From contig JAOAAY010000008.1 of assembly GCA_026418615.1 (NCBI GenBank), positions 1 to 64,000 of the forward strand: DNA of 64,000 nucleotides, in the 5' to 3' direction. A program made the position numbers and the translations under genes. Positions 8,734 through 17,144 of this stretch are shown here, piece by piece. Origin of the DNA: Candidatus Sumerlaeaceae bacterium (GTDB lineage Bacteria > Sumerlaeota > Sumerlaeia > Sumerlaeales > Sumerlaeaceae). Under the pieces are notes generated by a model that was given only the letters and a program-made list of their open reading frames with translations, did no database searches and was not told the DNA's origin. The stretch's first letter is position 1. Each line of letters begins with the position of its first letter.

Positions 8734-10569
8734 TCACGGTTTCGGCGGAGTCACCACGCGGATATGTAACTCGGCCAATTGCGCGTCGTCCACCGGGCTG
8801 GGAGCGTCCACCATCAGATCGCTGCCGCTCTGCGTTTTCGGGAACGGGATGACTTCGCGGATGGACGACTCGCCGAGCAGCAGCATGAGCATGCGGTCCA
8901 CACCGAAGGCAATGCCCCCATGGGGCGGCGCGCCGTAACTGAGCGCGTCGAGCAAAAATCCGAATTTCGCCCGCGCTTGTTCCGGTCCGATCCCGATGGC
9001 GCGAAACACCCGGTCCTGCACATCCTGCCGGTGGATACGGATGGATCCGCCGCCCGCCTCCTCGCCATTGATGGAAAGGTCGTACGCCAGCGCACGCACC
9101 CGCTTGAGAGGGTGATCGTCAGGGTGCGCATCCTTCCACTTCGCAGGATCGGCGTTGTATTCGTCGAGCAGGTGGATGTCCGCCGCCGCGGGCGAGGTGA
9201 ACGGGTGGTGGCTGGGCGTGTAAACCTTTTCTCGCTCGCTATACTCGAAAAGCGGGAAATCCGTGATCCACGCGAAACTGTACGAGTCCGCCGGAATTCG
9301 GCCGGTGTCTGCCGCCACCTTTTGCCGCAGCGCCCCCAGCGCGTCGCATACAACCTTTTCGCGGTCTGCCACCATGAAGATGATGTCACCCGTTTGCGCG
9401 CCTGTGCGCTGCTTCAGCGCCGCAGTTTGCGCCGCGTCGAGAAACTTGGCCAGCGGACTCTGCAACTCCGTCTCCAGCACCTTGAACCAGGCGAGCCCCT
9501 TCGCGCCGTAAGTGCCGGCGAAGGCCGTGTAGTCGTCCAACTGTTTCCGCGAAAAGTCCGCGCCGCCCGGCACCCGGAGCGCCCGGATGCGCCCGCGCTT
9601 TTCCAAGACTTGGGCAAATACTTTGATGGCCGTCCCCTCAAAGAAGTCGGTCATCTCGGTGATCTCGAGGTCGTACCGCAGGTCCGGCTTGTCCGTGCCG
9701 TATTTTAGCATTGCCTCGTGATACGGGACCCGGCGGAACGGCAGCGGAACCTCGATACCCCGGCATTCGCGCCAGATGGCCGCAACCATCCGCTCCATGA
9801 CATCGTAAATGTCCTCCGGGGTCACAAAACTCATTTCGACATCAATCTGGGTGAACTCCGGCTGCCGGTTGGCGCGCAGATCCTCATCGCGAAAGCAGGT
9901 CGCGATCTGGAAATATTTGTCATAGCCGGCCACCATGAGCAGTTGCTTGAACAACTGCGGGCTCTGCGGCAGGGCGAAAAAAGCGCCGGGATTCAGCCGC
10001 GACGGCACGAGAAAATCGCGCGCACCCTCCGGCGTGCTTTTAGTCAGCACGGGAGTCGTGAACTCGAGGAAACCCTCGCTGCTGAAAAAATTGCGGACCA
10101 CCTGATACATCCGGTGGCGCATGAAGAAGTTGCGCTGCATTTCGGGGCGGCGCAAATCGAGGAACCGGTAGCGCAGGCGGACATCCTCGTTCACAGTCGT
10201 GTACTCGTCGAGTTTGAACGGCAGCGGACGCGAGGTGTTGAGCGTTTCGAACTCCTGCACGAGGACCTCGATTTCTCCGGTGGCCAGATTGGGGTTGACC
10301 GTGCCTTCCGGCCGCGGCCGCACGCGCCCGCGCACGGCCAGCACAAACTCATCGCGCAAGCGCCCAGCCTCCTCGAACACACCGGCCGGCAGTGTGTCCG
10401 GCTCGAAGACCACCTGGCACAGTCCCGTGCGGTCGCGCAGGTCCACGAAGATCACCCCGCCGTGGTCGCGGCGCCGATGCACCCAACCCTTGAGCACGAT
10501 CGTCTCGCCCACATTCGACGAGCGCACCTCGCCGCACATGCATGACCGCTTGCTTTCGCCCACACTCAT
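8734..10569 (-). CDS. aspS: Aspartyl-tRNA synthetase (probably non-discriminating)
   Basis: This 611-residue class IIb synthetase charges tRNA with aspartate. The N-terminal OB-fold shows GWVHRRRDHGGVIFVDLRDR. Motif 2 is the CFRDEDLRANRQPEFTQ stretch, the central GAD insertion is present, and motif 3 is GIAFGVDRMLMLLLG near the C-terminus, followed by the usual IPFPKT. His in RRRDHGG and Gly in RPEG correspond to the two residues linked to relaxed Asp/Asn tRNA specificity in the Pseudomonas aeruginosa enzyme, so Asp-tRNA(Asn) formation for GatCAB is likely (inference). The frame extends to 10605, but family N-termini start about here. AGGAGG lies 14 bases upstream of the chosen ATG and AAGG just before it. 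Confidence 0.95.
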   Translation of the reverse strand: MSVGESKRSCMCGEVRSSNVGETIVLKGWVHRRRDHGGVIFVDLRDRTGLCQVVFEPDTLPAGVFEEAGRLRDEFVLAVRGRVRPRPEGTVNPNLATGEIEVLVQEFETLNTSRPLPFKLDEYTTVNEDVRLRYRFLDLRRPEMQRNFFMRHRMYQVVRNFFSSEGFLEFTTPVLTKSTPEGARDFLVPSRLNPGAFFALPQSPQLFKQLLMVAGYDKYFQIATCFRDEDLRANRQPEFTQIDVEMSFVTPEDIYDVMERMVAAIWRECRGIEVPLPFRRVPYHEAMLKYGTDKPDLRYDLEITEMTDFFEGTAIKVFAQVLEKRGRIRALRVPGGADFSRKQLDDYTAFAGTYGAKGLAWFKVLETELQSPLAKFLDAAQTAALKQRTGAQTGDIIFMVADREKVVCDALGALRQKVAADTGRIPADSYSFAWITDFPLFEYSEREKVYTPSHHPFTSPAAADIHLLDEYNADPAKWKDAHPDDHPLKRVRALAYDLSINGEEAGGGSIRIHRQDVQDRVFRAIGIGPEQARAKFGFLLDALSYGAPPHGGIAFGVDRMLMLLLGESSIREVIPFPKTQSGSDLMVDAPSPVDDAQLAELHIRVVTPPKP

Positions 10570-10771
10570 AACCTTGACGCACTCCTCCTGGCCTCGCGGT
10601 TGCAAGGCCGCCTAATCCGCTTGCGGGTGTCGTTCCCCGTGAAGACGCCCAAGAGCCGCTTCTCAAGCCCCGCGGTCAACGCCGCTTTTTCGGCCGATTG
10701 ACTTGCGATTGACCCGCGCCGCACTGTTGCATGAGCGAAGAATCTTAGAGATTCGGACGGGGAACCCAATC

Positions 10772-11296
10772 ATGCAGCCGGCTTTTCGAATCGTAATGGC
10801 ACTGGCTCTGATGGCTGGAGTCATCGCAGGCGTCGCATCAGCGGCACGCCCGGGAGAATCTGACGGCGAATGGCGCAAGTTTGAAGGCGAATGGTTCACC
10901 GTCGAGTATCCAGCGAATTTCAAGGTGCGCCCTTCGCTGAAACTGCACAGCCATCAGACGCGGCCCGATAGCGCGTTTTTTACGGCACCCGGCGGCGAGG
11001 TCGAATTTTATGTTTTCTCGCCGCAGTGGAGCGGCGAGCCGTCAGACATTATGCCGGATCCGAAAACGGAAATCGTCAACGACGAGACAACCCGCACTGA
11101 AGGCGGGCGCACCGTCCGCGAATGGGACATCAAAGCCCGCGACGGCTCCTATTTCCGCGCCATAGCCGATACCACGGCACATGAAGGCACGGTGAGGTGG
11201 GTGTTTGGTATCAAATACCGCGACAAGGCGTCGTATGACCGCTGGCGGCCCACCTATTTGCGATTTAAGAAGTCGCTGCAACAGTTCGCAGACTGA
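10772..11296 (+). CDS. Small secreted protein of unknown function
   Basis: The 174-residue product begins with a clear signal peptide (MQPAFRIVMALALMAGVIAG, cleavage near ASA-A). The mature part starts with EWRKFEGEWFTVEYPANFKV, a pattern found in PsbP-like and other small beta-sheet lipoprotein-like domains that bind surfaces or ligands. A repeated W-F-x-V-x-Y-P start and a closing Y-D-R-W-R-P-T-Y-L-R-F motif suggest one compact alpha/beta domain. There is no catalytic signature and no lipobox cysteine. The open frame extends upstream to 10703, but the ATG at 10772 has GGGGA about nine bases before it and begins the signal peptide, so it is preferred. It is divergent from aspS and convergent with hisS. 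Function is not known. Confidence 0.75.
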   Translation: MQPAFRIVMALALMAGVIAGVASAARPGESDGEWRKFEGEWFTVEYPANFKVRPSLKLHSHQTRPDSAFFTAPGGEVEFYVFSPQWSGEPSDIMPDPKTEIVNDETTRTEGGRTVREWDIKARDGSYFRAIADTTAHEGTVRWVFGIKYRDKASYDRWRPTYLRFKKSLQQFAD

Positions 11297-11312
11297 CCCC
11301 GCCGGGGGCTCG

Positions 11313-12608
11313 TCACCGGCATGTCACCGACGGGTCGGACAGCGCTTTCAGCCGCTCAAGCGCCTCCTCGACCCGCACCTCGGTTTGGGTCCCCTCCGAG
11401 AGATCCTTCCACTGGGCCACGCCGCGGGCCGCTTCGTCGGCCCCGATGATGACAGCCACGCGAACACCGAGTCGGTTGGCCGCCTTGAGGCCTGCTTTGG
11501 GGCTGCGCGGTTGTAAATCGAGCGCCACCGGCGCACCGCTCACTCGTGCAGCCGATGCGAGCCGAAACGCCGACGGCATGGCAGCGTCATCCAGTGCCAG
11601 AACCATGGCGGCGGGCGGCGGTTCGCCCGGAGGCCGGAGGTCCAATGCTTTCATGGCAAGTATCAGGCGCTCGACTCCGATGCTCATGCCCACACCCGGG
11701 GTCGGGGGACCGCCTAACTCTTCGACAAGGTAGTCGTAGCGCCCCCCGCCCACGACAGCGTTCTGCGCCCCAAGGCCACCCTGAACAATTTCGAACACCG
11801 TGCGCGAGTAATAGTCGAGCCCGCGCACAAGATCCGGCGCGATCTCGTAAGGAACCTCGCACGCTTCCAACAGCGACCGGAGCGTGGCGAAATGCGCGCG
11901 CGCCGGTTCGCCAATAAAATCGCCGACTGCCGGCAGGCCGGCTACCAGCGCCCGGCAACGCTGCTCCTTACAGTCAAACACCCGCATCGGATTGAGGCGC
12001 GCGCGCTCGACGCACTGCGGACACCAGCCATCCGACGCCCCTCCGGCCAACACTTCGCGCAGGCGGTTGTTGTAGGCCTGCCGGTCCTCGCGGTCGCCGA
12101 GGTTGTTGAGTTTCACGCAGACATCGCGAAATCCCACCTCCCGCAGAAACTCAACGCACAGCACAATGATCTCGGCATCAGCCGCGGCATGGGCCACCCC
12201 GAACACTTCGATGCCGATCTGGTTGAATTGGCGCAGGCGTCCCTTCTGCGGCTTTTCATACCGGAACATCGGGCCGGTGTAATAGAGTTTTTGCTGCGCA
12301 CTTTCCTTGAAGACGCCGTGCTCGATCAGGGCGCGGATGACGCCCGCCGTGCCCTCCGGCCGCAGCGTGTTGCTGCGCTCGCCGGGATCCACGAAGGTGT
12401 ACATCTGCTTCGACACGACGATGTCGCTAGAATCGCCGGCGCTACGGGCAAACAACTCGGTCGGTTCCAGCAGCGGCGTGCGAATTTCGCGATACTGCGC
12501 GCGGCCAAAGACGCGGCGTGCGGCCGCCTCGAGAAACTGGAAATACACTGCCTCGTCGGGCAGCACATCTTCCATGCCGCGGATAGATTGGATGGTCTGT
12601 TTCCCCAT
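11313..12608 (-). CDS. hisS: Histidyl-tRNA synthetase
   Basis: The 431-residue class IIa synthetase charges tRNA(His). It starts with the family N-terminus (TIQSIRGMEDVLPDE). Motif 2 is in NTLRPEGTAGVIRA, the HisRS-specific signatures appear as GLDYYSRTVFEIV and GGGRYDYLVEELGG, and motif 3 is SIGVERLILAM. The C-terminal anticodon-binding domain covers about residues 335-431. A cysteine set in the insertion (CPQC...CKEQRC) looks like the zinc-ribbon-like insert of many bacterial HisRS. The frame continues upstream to 12698, but the ATG at 12608 gives the standard N-terminus. It is transcribed toward the small secreted gene and divergently from the acetolactate synthase gene, with a shared 161-base promoter region. 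Confidence 0.96.
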   Translation of the reverse strand: MGKQTIQSIRGMEDVLPDEAVYFQFLEAAARRVFGRAQYREIRTPLLEPTELFARSAGDSSDIVVSKQMYTFVDPGERSNTLRPEGTAGVIRALIEHGVFKESAQQKLYYTGPMFRYEKPQKGRLRQFNQIGIEVFGVAHAAADAEIIVLCVEFLREVGFRDVCVKLNNLGDREDRQAYNNRLREVLAGGASDGWCPQCVERARLNPMRVFDCKEQRCRALVAGLPAVGDFIGEPARAHFATLRSLLEACEVPYEIAPDLVRGLDYYSRTVFEIVQGGLGAQNAVVGGGRYDYLVEELGGPPTPGVGMSIGVERLILAMKALDLRPPGEPPPAAMVLALDDAAMPSAFRLASAARVSGAPVALDLQPRSPKAGLKAANRLGVRVAVIIGADEAARGVAQWKDLSEGTQTEVRVEEALERLKALSDPSVTCR

Positions 12609-12769
12609 GATTGCGCTTACCGGCTCGCAAGTGGCGCCTTCGCAGAGGGCACCGGCAAGCGAGATTTGCCGCTGGAGAACAGCCTTGCCTTGCGCCATCG
12701 GTGCGAATTTGCTTCGTCGCTCAGGTTAGAACCCCACACATCGCGGACAAACGGGGACGAGAGGCGAAC

Positions 12770-14653
12770 ATGATTACGGAACAAGCGGGCAAAAAGACGG
12801 CGGGCCGCAAGGCCGATACGCAGCGCAAGCACCCAGCGGCTGGCCAGACCATGACGGGCGCGGAAATGGTCATTCAGGTGCTGGCAGATGAGGGTGTGGA
12901 TACCATCTTCGGTTACAGCGGCGGGGCGATCTTGCCCACCTACGACGCCGTGTTCCGGTATAATGAGCAACACCGCAAGGGTGGGCGCGATCCGATCCGT
13001 CTGATTGTACCGGCCAATGAGCAGGGCGCCGGATTCATGGCGGCCGGTTATGCGCGTGCATCGGGAAAGGTTGGCATGTGCCTTGTCACCTCGGGGCCCG
13101 GCGCTACCAACACCGTCACGCCGGTGCGCGATTGCATGGCCGACTCCATCCCCATCGTTGTGGTCTGCGGTCAGGTGCCCCGCGCCGCCATCGGGACCGA
13201 CGCCTTCCAAGAGGCGCCCGTGTTCGGCATCATGAGCGCCTGCGCCAAACATGTTTTCCTTGTGCATGACCCGGAGCAACTCGAGCAGACCGTCCGCACG
13301 GCCTTCCACATCGCTCGCACTGGGCGCCCCGGCCCGGTCGTCATTGACCTGCCCAAGGATGTGCAGAACTGGTCGGGCGTGTTTGAAGGCAGCGGTCTGT
13401 TGAACCTGCGCGGCTACCACCAGCGCCAGCAGCAACTGCTCGAGTCGCGGATTTCGAAGGACCAGGCCAAAGAATTCTTCAACATGCTGGCCCGCAGCGA
13501 GCGACCCCTCATCTATGCGGGAGGCGGCGTCATCAACTCCGAGGCGGCGCCCGAACTGAGAGAGTTTTCCCAGCGCTTCGGCATCCCGGTGGTCACGACG
13601 CTCATGGGCATCGGCTCCGTGGACACCACGAGCCCACTCTCCCTGCGCATGCTCGGTATGCACGGGGCCGCGTTCGCCAATTACGCGGTCGAAGACTGCG
13701 ATTTCCTCATCGCCGTCGGAGCCCGCTTCGATGACCGTGTCGCCGGCAAGGTTTCCGAATTTGCCCCCAACGCCAAGTTCATTGCCCACATGGACATTGA
13801 CGCCGCTGAAATCGGCAAGGTGAAGGCCGTGACCTGGCACCACACCGGCTCGGCCAAAACCGCCCTCGCGGACCTGATCCACTACGGTAAGAACTTCAAG
13901 AAGGACTACTCCGCATGGCACGCCCACACGGCGCAATTGAAGCGCGAATATGCCATGAACTATGACCGCAACAGCCCGCTGATCCAACCCTATTATGTTC
14001 TCGAGGAACTCAACAAAATCACCAAGGGCGATGCGATCGTGACGACTGGCGTGGGCCAGCACCAGATGTGGGCCGCACAATACCTTGACTTCCACCGGCC
14101 CCGCACCTGGATCACTTCCGGCAGCATGGGCACGATGGGGTTCGGCCTGCCGGCTGCCATCGGCGCCCAACTGGCCAACCCGGACAAACTCGTCATTGAT
14201 GTCGACGGCGACGGCTCGATCCGCATGAACCTCGGCGAACTCGAAACACTGACGACCTACGACATCCCCGTTAAGGTCCTGCTGCTGAACAACCTCGGCG
14301 ACGGCATGGTGCGCCAGTGGCAGAAACTTTACTTCAGCCACCGGTTCTCGGGCAGCGACAAGAGTCTGCACAAGAAAGACTTTGTCAAGGCAGCCGAGGC
14401 GGACGGCTTCGAGTTTGCGCGGCGCCTGACCGATAAGGCCGAAGTTCGCAAGACGCTCGAGGAGTTTGTTCACTTCGACGGTCCGGCCCTGCTCGAGGTC
14501 ATGATTGATCAGGAAGCCGGAGTCTATCCGATGGTCGGGCCGGGCATGGGATACAAGGAGATGATCACCGGCGACTGGATTCCGTGCCGCAAGGTCGAGA
14601 AGAAAACCGACGAGCCGGCTGTGGACTTCGACAAGATCCCCGATCTCTTCTGA
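12770..14653 (+). CDS. ilvB: Acetolactate synthase large subunit (thiamine diphosphate enzyme)
   Basis: The 627-residue enzyme condenses two pyruvates to acetolactate, or pyruvate with 2-oxobutyrate, as the first common step of valine, leucine and isoleucine synthesis. The N-terminal ThDP-binding domain (GYSGGAILPTYDAV and the catalytic Glu in PANEQGAGFMAAG) follows a basic extension of about 40 residues. The central FAD-type domain contains the GARFDDRVAGK signature, and the C-terminal ThDP domain has the Mg-binding motif from DGDGSIRMN to LLLNN. A tail of about 25 charged residues (KVEKKTDEPAVDF) exceeds the usual end. GAGG lies a few bases before the chosen ATG; the open frame itself runs back to 12611. 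The small regulatory subunit gene ilvN does not follow, which is unusual. Confidence 0.93.
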   Translation: MITEQAGKKTAGRKADTQRKHPAAGQTMTGAEMVIQVLADEGVDTIFGYSGGAILPTYDAVFRYNEQHRKGGRDPIRLIVPANEQGAGFMAAGYARASGKVGMCLVTSGPGATNTVTPVRDCMADSIPIVVVCGQVPRAAIGTDAFQEAPVFGIMSACAKHVFLVHDPEQLEQTVRTAFHIARTGRPGPVVIDLPKDVQNWSGVFEGSGLLNLRGYHQRQQQLLESRISKDQAKEFFNMLARSERPLIYAGGGVINSEAAPELREFSQRFGIPVVTTLMGIGSVDTTSPLSLRMLGMHGAAFANYAVEDCDFLIAVGARFDDRVAGKVSEFAPNAKFIAHMDIDAAEIGKVKAVTWHHTGSAKTALADLIHYGKNFKKDYSAWHAHTAQLKREYAMNYDRNSPLIQPYYVLEELNKITKGDAIVTTGVGQHQMWAAQYLDFHRPRTWITSGSMGTMGFGLPAAIGAQLANPDKLVIDVDGDGSIRMNLGELETLTTYDIPVKVLLLNNLGDGMVRQWQKLYFSHRFSGSDKSLHKKDFVKAAEADGFEFARRLTDKAEVRKTLEEFVHFDGPALLEVMIDQEAGVYPMVGPGMGYKEMITGDWIPCRKVEKKTDEPAVDFDKIPDLF

Positions 14654-14705
14654 AAGCCCCCGCCGCAGCGCTTGGACGCTGCAACGGGTAGGGACGACTG
14701 GCGCC

Positions 14706-15173
14706 ATGAACTACTGGCTGATGAAATCCGAGCCGGATGTTTTCTCCTTCGACGATCTGATGCGGTCGCCGGGCCGGCGAACCTGCTGGGACGGCGTGCG
14801 CAATTATCAGGCACGCAATCTTTTGCGCGACGCGATTCAGCCGGGCGACGGCGTCCTGTTCTATCATTCCAACGCCAACCCGTCCGGCGTGGCCGGAATC
14901 GCGCGTGTCGTGCGAGGCGGATATCCCGACCACACCGCTTTCGATCCCGCAGATCCCCATTACGACCCGAAAAGCCGTCCGGAGGCACCGACTTGGTACA
15001 TGGTGGACATCGAGGCGGTGGAGCCCTTACCGCGCCTGCTGACCTTGGCAGAGATCAAGGCTGCCAAGGGGCTGGAAAAGATGGTCTTGCTCACAAACAG
15101 CCGGCTGTCCGTTCAGCCAGTGACCGAATCGGAATGGCGCATTGTGCGCCGTCTCGCCGGACTCAAGCCCTGA
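14706..15173 (+). CDS. EVE domain protein
   Basis: The 155-residue protein consists of a single EVE domain (PUA-like fold, thymocyte nuclear protein 1/YdeI type). The family start NYWLMKSEPDVFSFDDL is followed by W-D-G-V-R-N-Y-Q-A-R-N and the GDGVLFYHSNA strand, and ends with LTNSRLSVQPVTESEW. EVE domains are thought to bind modified bases in DNA or RNA, such as 5-hydroxymethylcytosine or N6-methyladenine, but the bacterial role of stand-alone copies is unclear. It follows ilvB by 52 bases on the same strand and could be co-transcribed with it, with no obvious functional link. No restriction-modification gene is nearby. The ATG start matches the family N-terminus. Confidence 0.92.
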   Translation: MNYWLMKSEPDVFSFDDLMRSPGRRTCWDGVRNYQARNLLRDAIQPGDGVLFYHSNANPSGVAGIARVVRGGYPDHTAFDPADPHYDPKSRPEAPTWYMVDIEAVEPLPRLLTLAEIKAAKGLEKMVLLTNSRLSVQPVTESEWRIVRRLAGLKP

Positions 15174-15263
15174 CCCGTGGTTCGGCCATGCCGTCGAATC
15201 GCGTAGGGCATTCCTGCGTAAGTTGCACGCAGTTAGGCGCCGCCTGTGGGTTCCGATGCCGAC

Positions 15264-15746
15264 ATGATGACGCGCGAACTGCGCCGCAATGTGCTTGCCC
15301 GGTTGCGACCCCGCCGTGCCGGGGCGTTTGCTGGTAAAATGCGTCCATTATGGGCCGCCTACTTGGCGTTCTACCGTCGCATCCGCCGGGGCCTGTTCCT
15401 TGGCTTGGGGGTGCTTTTCGTCATCCTCGGTGTCGTCGGTTTGTTTCTGCCGGTGATGCCAACAACGGTGTTCATGATCCTCGCAGCGGCCTGCTTTGCG
15501 AAATCCAACCGGCGCCTCGAGCAATGGCTTGTGAACCATCGCCATTTCGGGCCTCACATCCGGGATTGGCGCGCCCACAAAAGCATCCGGCTCTCGGTCA
15601 AGGTCGTTGCGATCGTTCTGATGGGGGGGTCGCTGTTGTTTTCGATTTTCGTGTTGCAGTTGCCGTTCTGGGCTCTGGTTGCGGCCGGCGCGATGGGGGC
15701 CGCCATGGTTGGCGTCTTGCTCTGGATCCCCACACGCCGCGGATGA
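15264..15746 (+). CDS. DUF454 (YbaN-type) small inner membrane protein
   Basis: The protein has about 160 residues. A basic N-terminus (residues 1-35) is followed by the family core: a hydrophobic helix with GLGVLFVILGVVGLFLPVMP-TT, the motif CFAKSNRRLEQWLVNHRHFGP, and two further hydrophobic helices at the C-terminus. This is the YbaN/DUF454 pattern. The role of the family is not established; members sit in the inner membrane. Starts at 15246 (GTG), 15264 (ATG), 15267 (ATG) and 15339 (ATG) are all in frame; homologues usually begin close to the first helix, so 15339 is possible. It lies 90 bases after the EVE gene on the same strand and 41 bases before the RNase P RNA. Confidence 0.85.
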   Translation: MMTRELRRNVLARLRPRRAGAFAGKMRPLWAAYLAFYRRIRRGLFLGLGVLFVILGVVGLFLPVMPTTVFMILAAACFAKSNRRLEQWLVNHRHFGPHIRDWRAHKSIRLSVKVVAIVLMGGSLLFSIFVLQLPFWALVAAGAMGAAMVGVLLWIPTRRG

Positions 15747-15787
15747 ACGAAGTCAGCACGCCTCATGCTTGTACTTTGGTCGTGGCA

Positions 15788-16226
<439 letters not shown>

Positions 16227-16263
16227 GGCCTTTTATGACCCTCCCGCGGTCGAACCTTGCGAC

Positions 16264-17046
16264 TCAGGGGGCGCTTGTTGTCGCTTCGGTGGCCGTTGTG
16301 TTTGCGCCCGTCTCCGGTGATGTGGCCGGCAATTCCGCCAAATCCTTGAACATCTCCGTTTCCAACCGCGTGTAATAGTCGAGCACTTTCGCCCGATATT
16401 CCGGATTATTGGCAACCACCTTGAAGTGTTCCACAGCCTTGCGGTAGGCGCCGCGTTTGAATTCGAGTTCGCCCAGCGCAAATCGCGCACGCGGATCGAG
16501 ACGGTCGTGCTCCATGCCGAGTTTCAAATGTTTCTCAGCATTAACAAGGTCGCCCTTGGCGAAATAGGCCAGTCCGAGATCCGTGTTAAAGTCGGGCGGG
16601 GGCGGTTTCTTCCCATCCTCGCTGGCGGGGATGTTGTTGCGCTTTTCCTGCGCTTCCGTAAACCATTTCACGGCTGATTCCGGATCGCCGATCTTCAGGT
16701 AGGCACGGCCAATTTCCAAGCGGTAAAAGGGATTTTCCGCATTTTCCGCCGCAAGGCTCTTGAGCAACGGAATGGCCCCGGCGTAATCGCCCTCACGCTG
16801 CTTTTTCAGCGAGCGGTAACGGGTGAAATCGCGCTGAAACGCCGGCCACATCAGCCAGACGACAAGAATCCAAACGACAGCGAAGATGCCCAGCAAAACG
16901 GGGATGGGAATGATGTCGTGGGTGCGAACGCCCGCCGCAGCGCGCAGCGGATCCAGCGGCGGAGGCGAAGCGGCGGCGACAGCCGATCGCTGCAAGCCCT
17001 GATCACCGCGGCGTGCCTGCGGACGCCCATCCGATTCTTTAGCCAT
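16264..17046 (-). CDS. Membrane-anchored TPR protein
   Basis: The 260-residue protein starts MAKESDGRPQARRGDQGL, has one transmembrane helix at about residues 47-68 (IPIPVLLGIFAVVWILVVWLMW), and then about four to five tetratricopeptide repeats. These include GDYAGAIPLLKSLAAENAENPFY, YLKIGDPESAVKWFTEAQEK, YFAKGDLVNAEKHLKLGME and KRGAYRKAVEHFKVV. It ends in a short helix and a Thr/Ala-rich tail. TPR arrays bind other proteins; the partner is unknown. The frame runs upstream to 17145, but GGGAGAG lies 5-11 bases before the ATG at 17046, deciding the start. It is downstream of the secreted subtilase by 98 bases and convergent with the RNase P RNA. Confidence 0.82.
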   Translation of the reverse strand: MAKESDGRPQARRGDQGLQRSAVAAASPPPLDPLRAAAGVRTHDIIPIPVLLGIFAVVWILVVWLMWPAFQRDFTRYRSLKKQREGDYAGAIPLLKSLAAENAENPFYRLEIGRAYLKIGDPESAVKWFTEAQEKRNNIPASEDGKKPPPPDFNTDLGLAYFAKGDLVNAEKHLKLGMEHDRLDPRARFALGELEFKRGAYRKAVEHFKVVANNPEYRAKVLDYYTRLETEMFKDLAELPATSPETGANTTATEATTSAP

Positions 17047-17144
17047 GAACCGCTCTCCCGTCATGCGTGTTACCGGATCGCAAGATCCCGGAGGAAGCCG
17101 TATTCGCAACGCTGAATCCGCCGCACGCAACGAATTTGCATGCA

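Noticed and set aside
12617-14707. Long frame antisense to ilvB (about 700 codons)
   Set aside because: Composition reflects third-position GC bias opposite a conserved gene; no family motif is seen.
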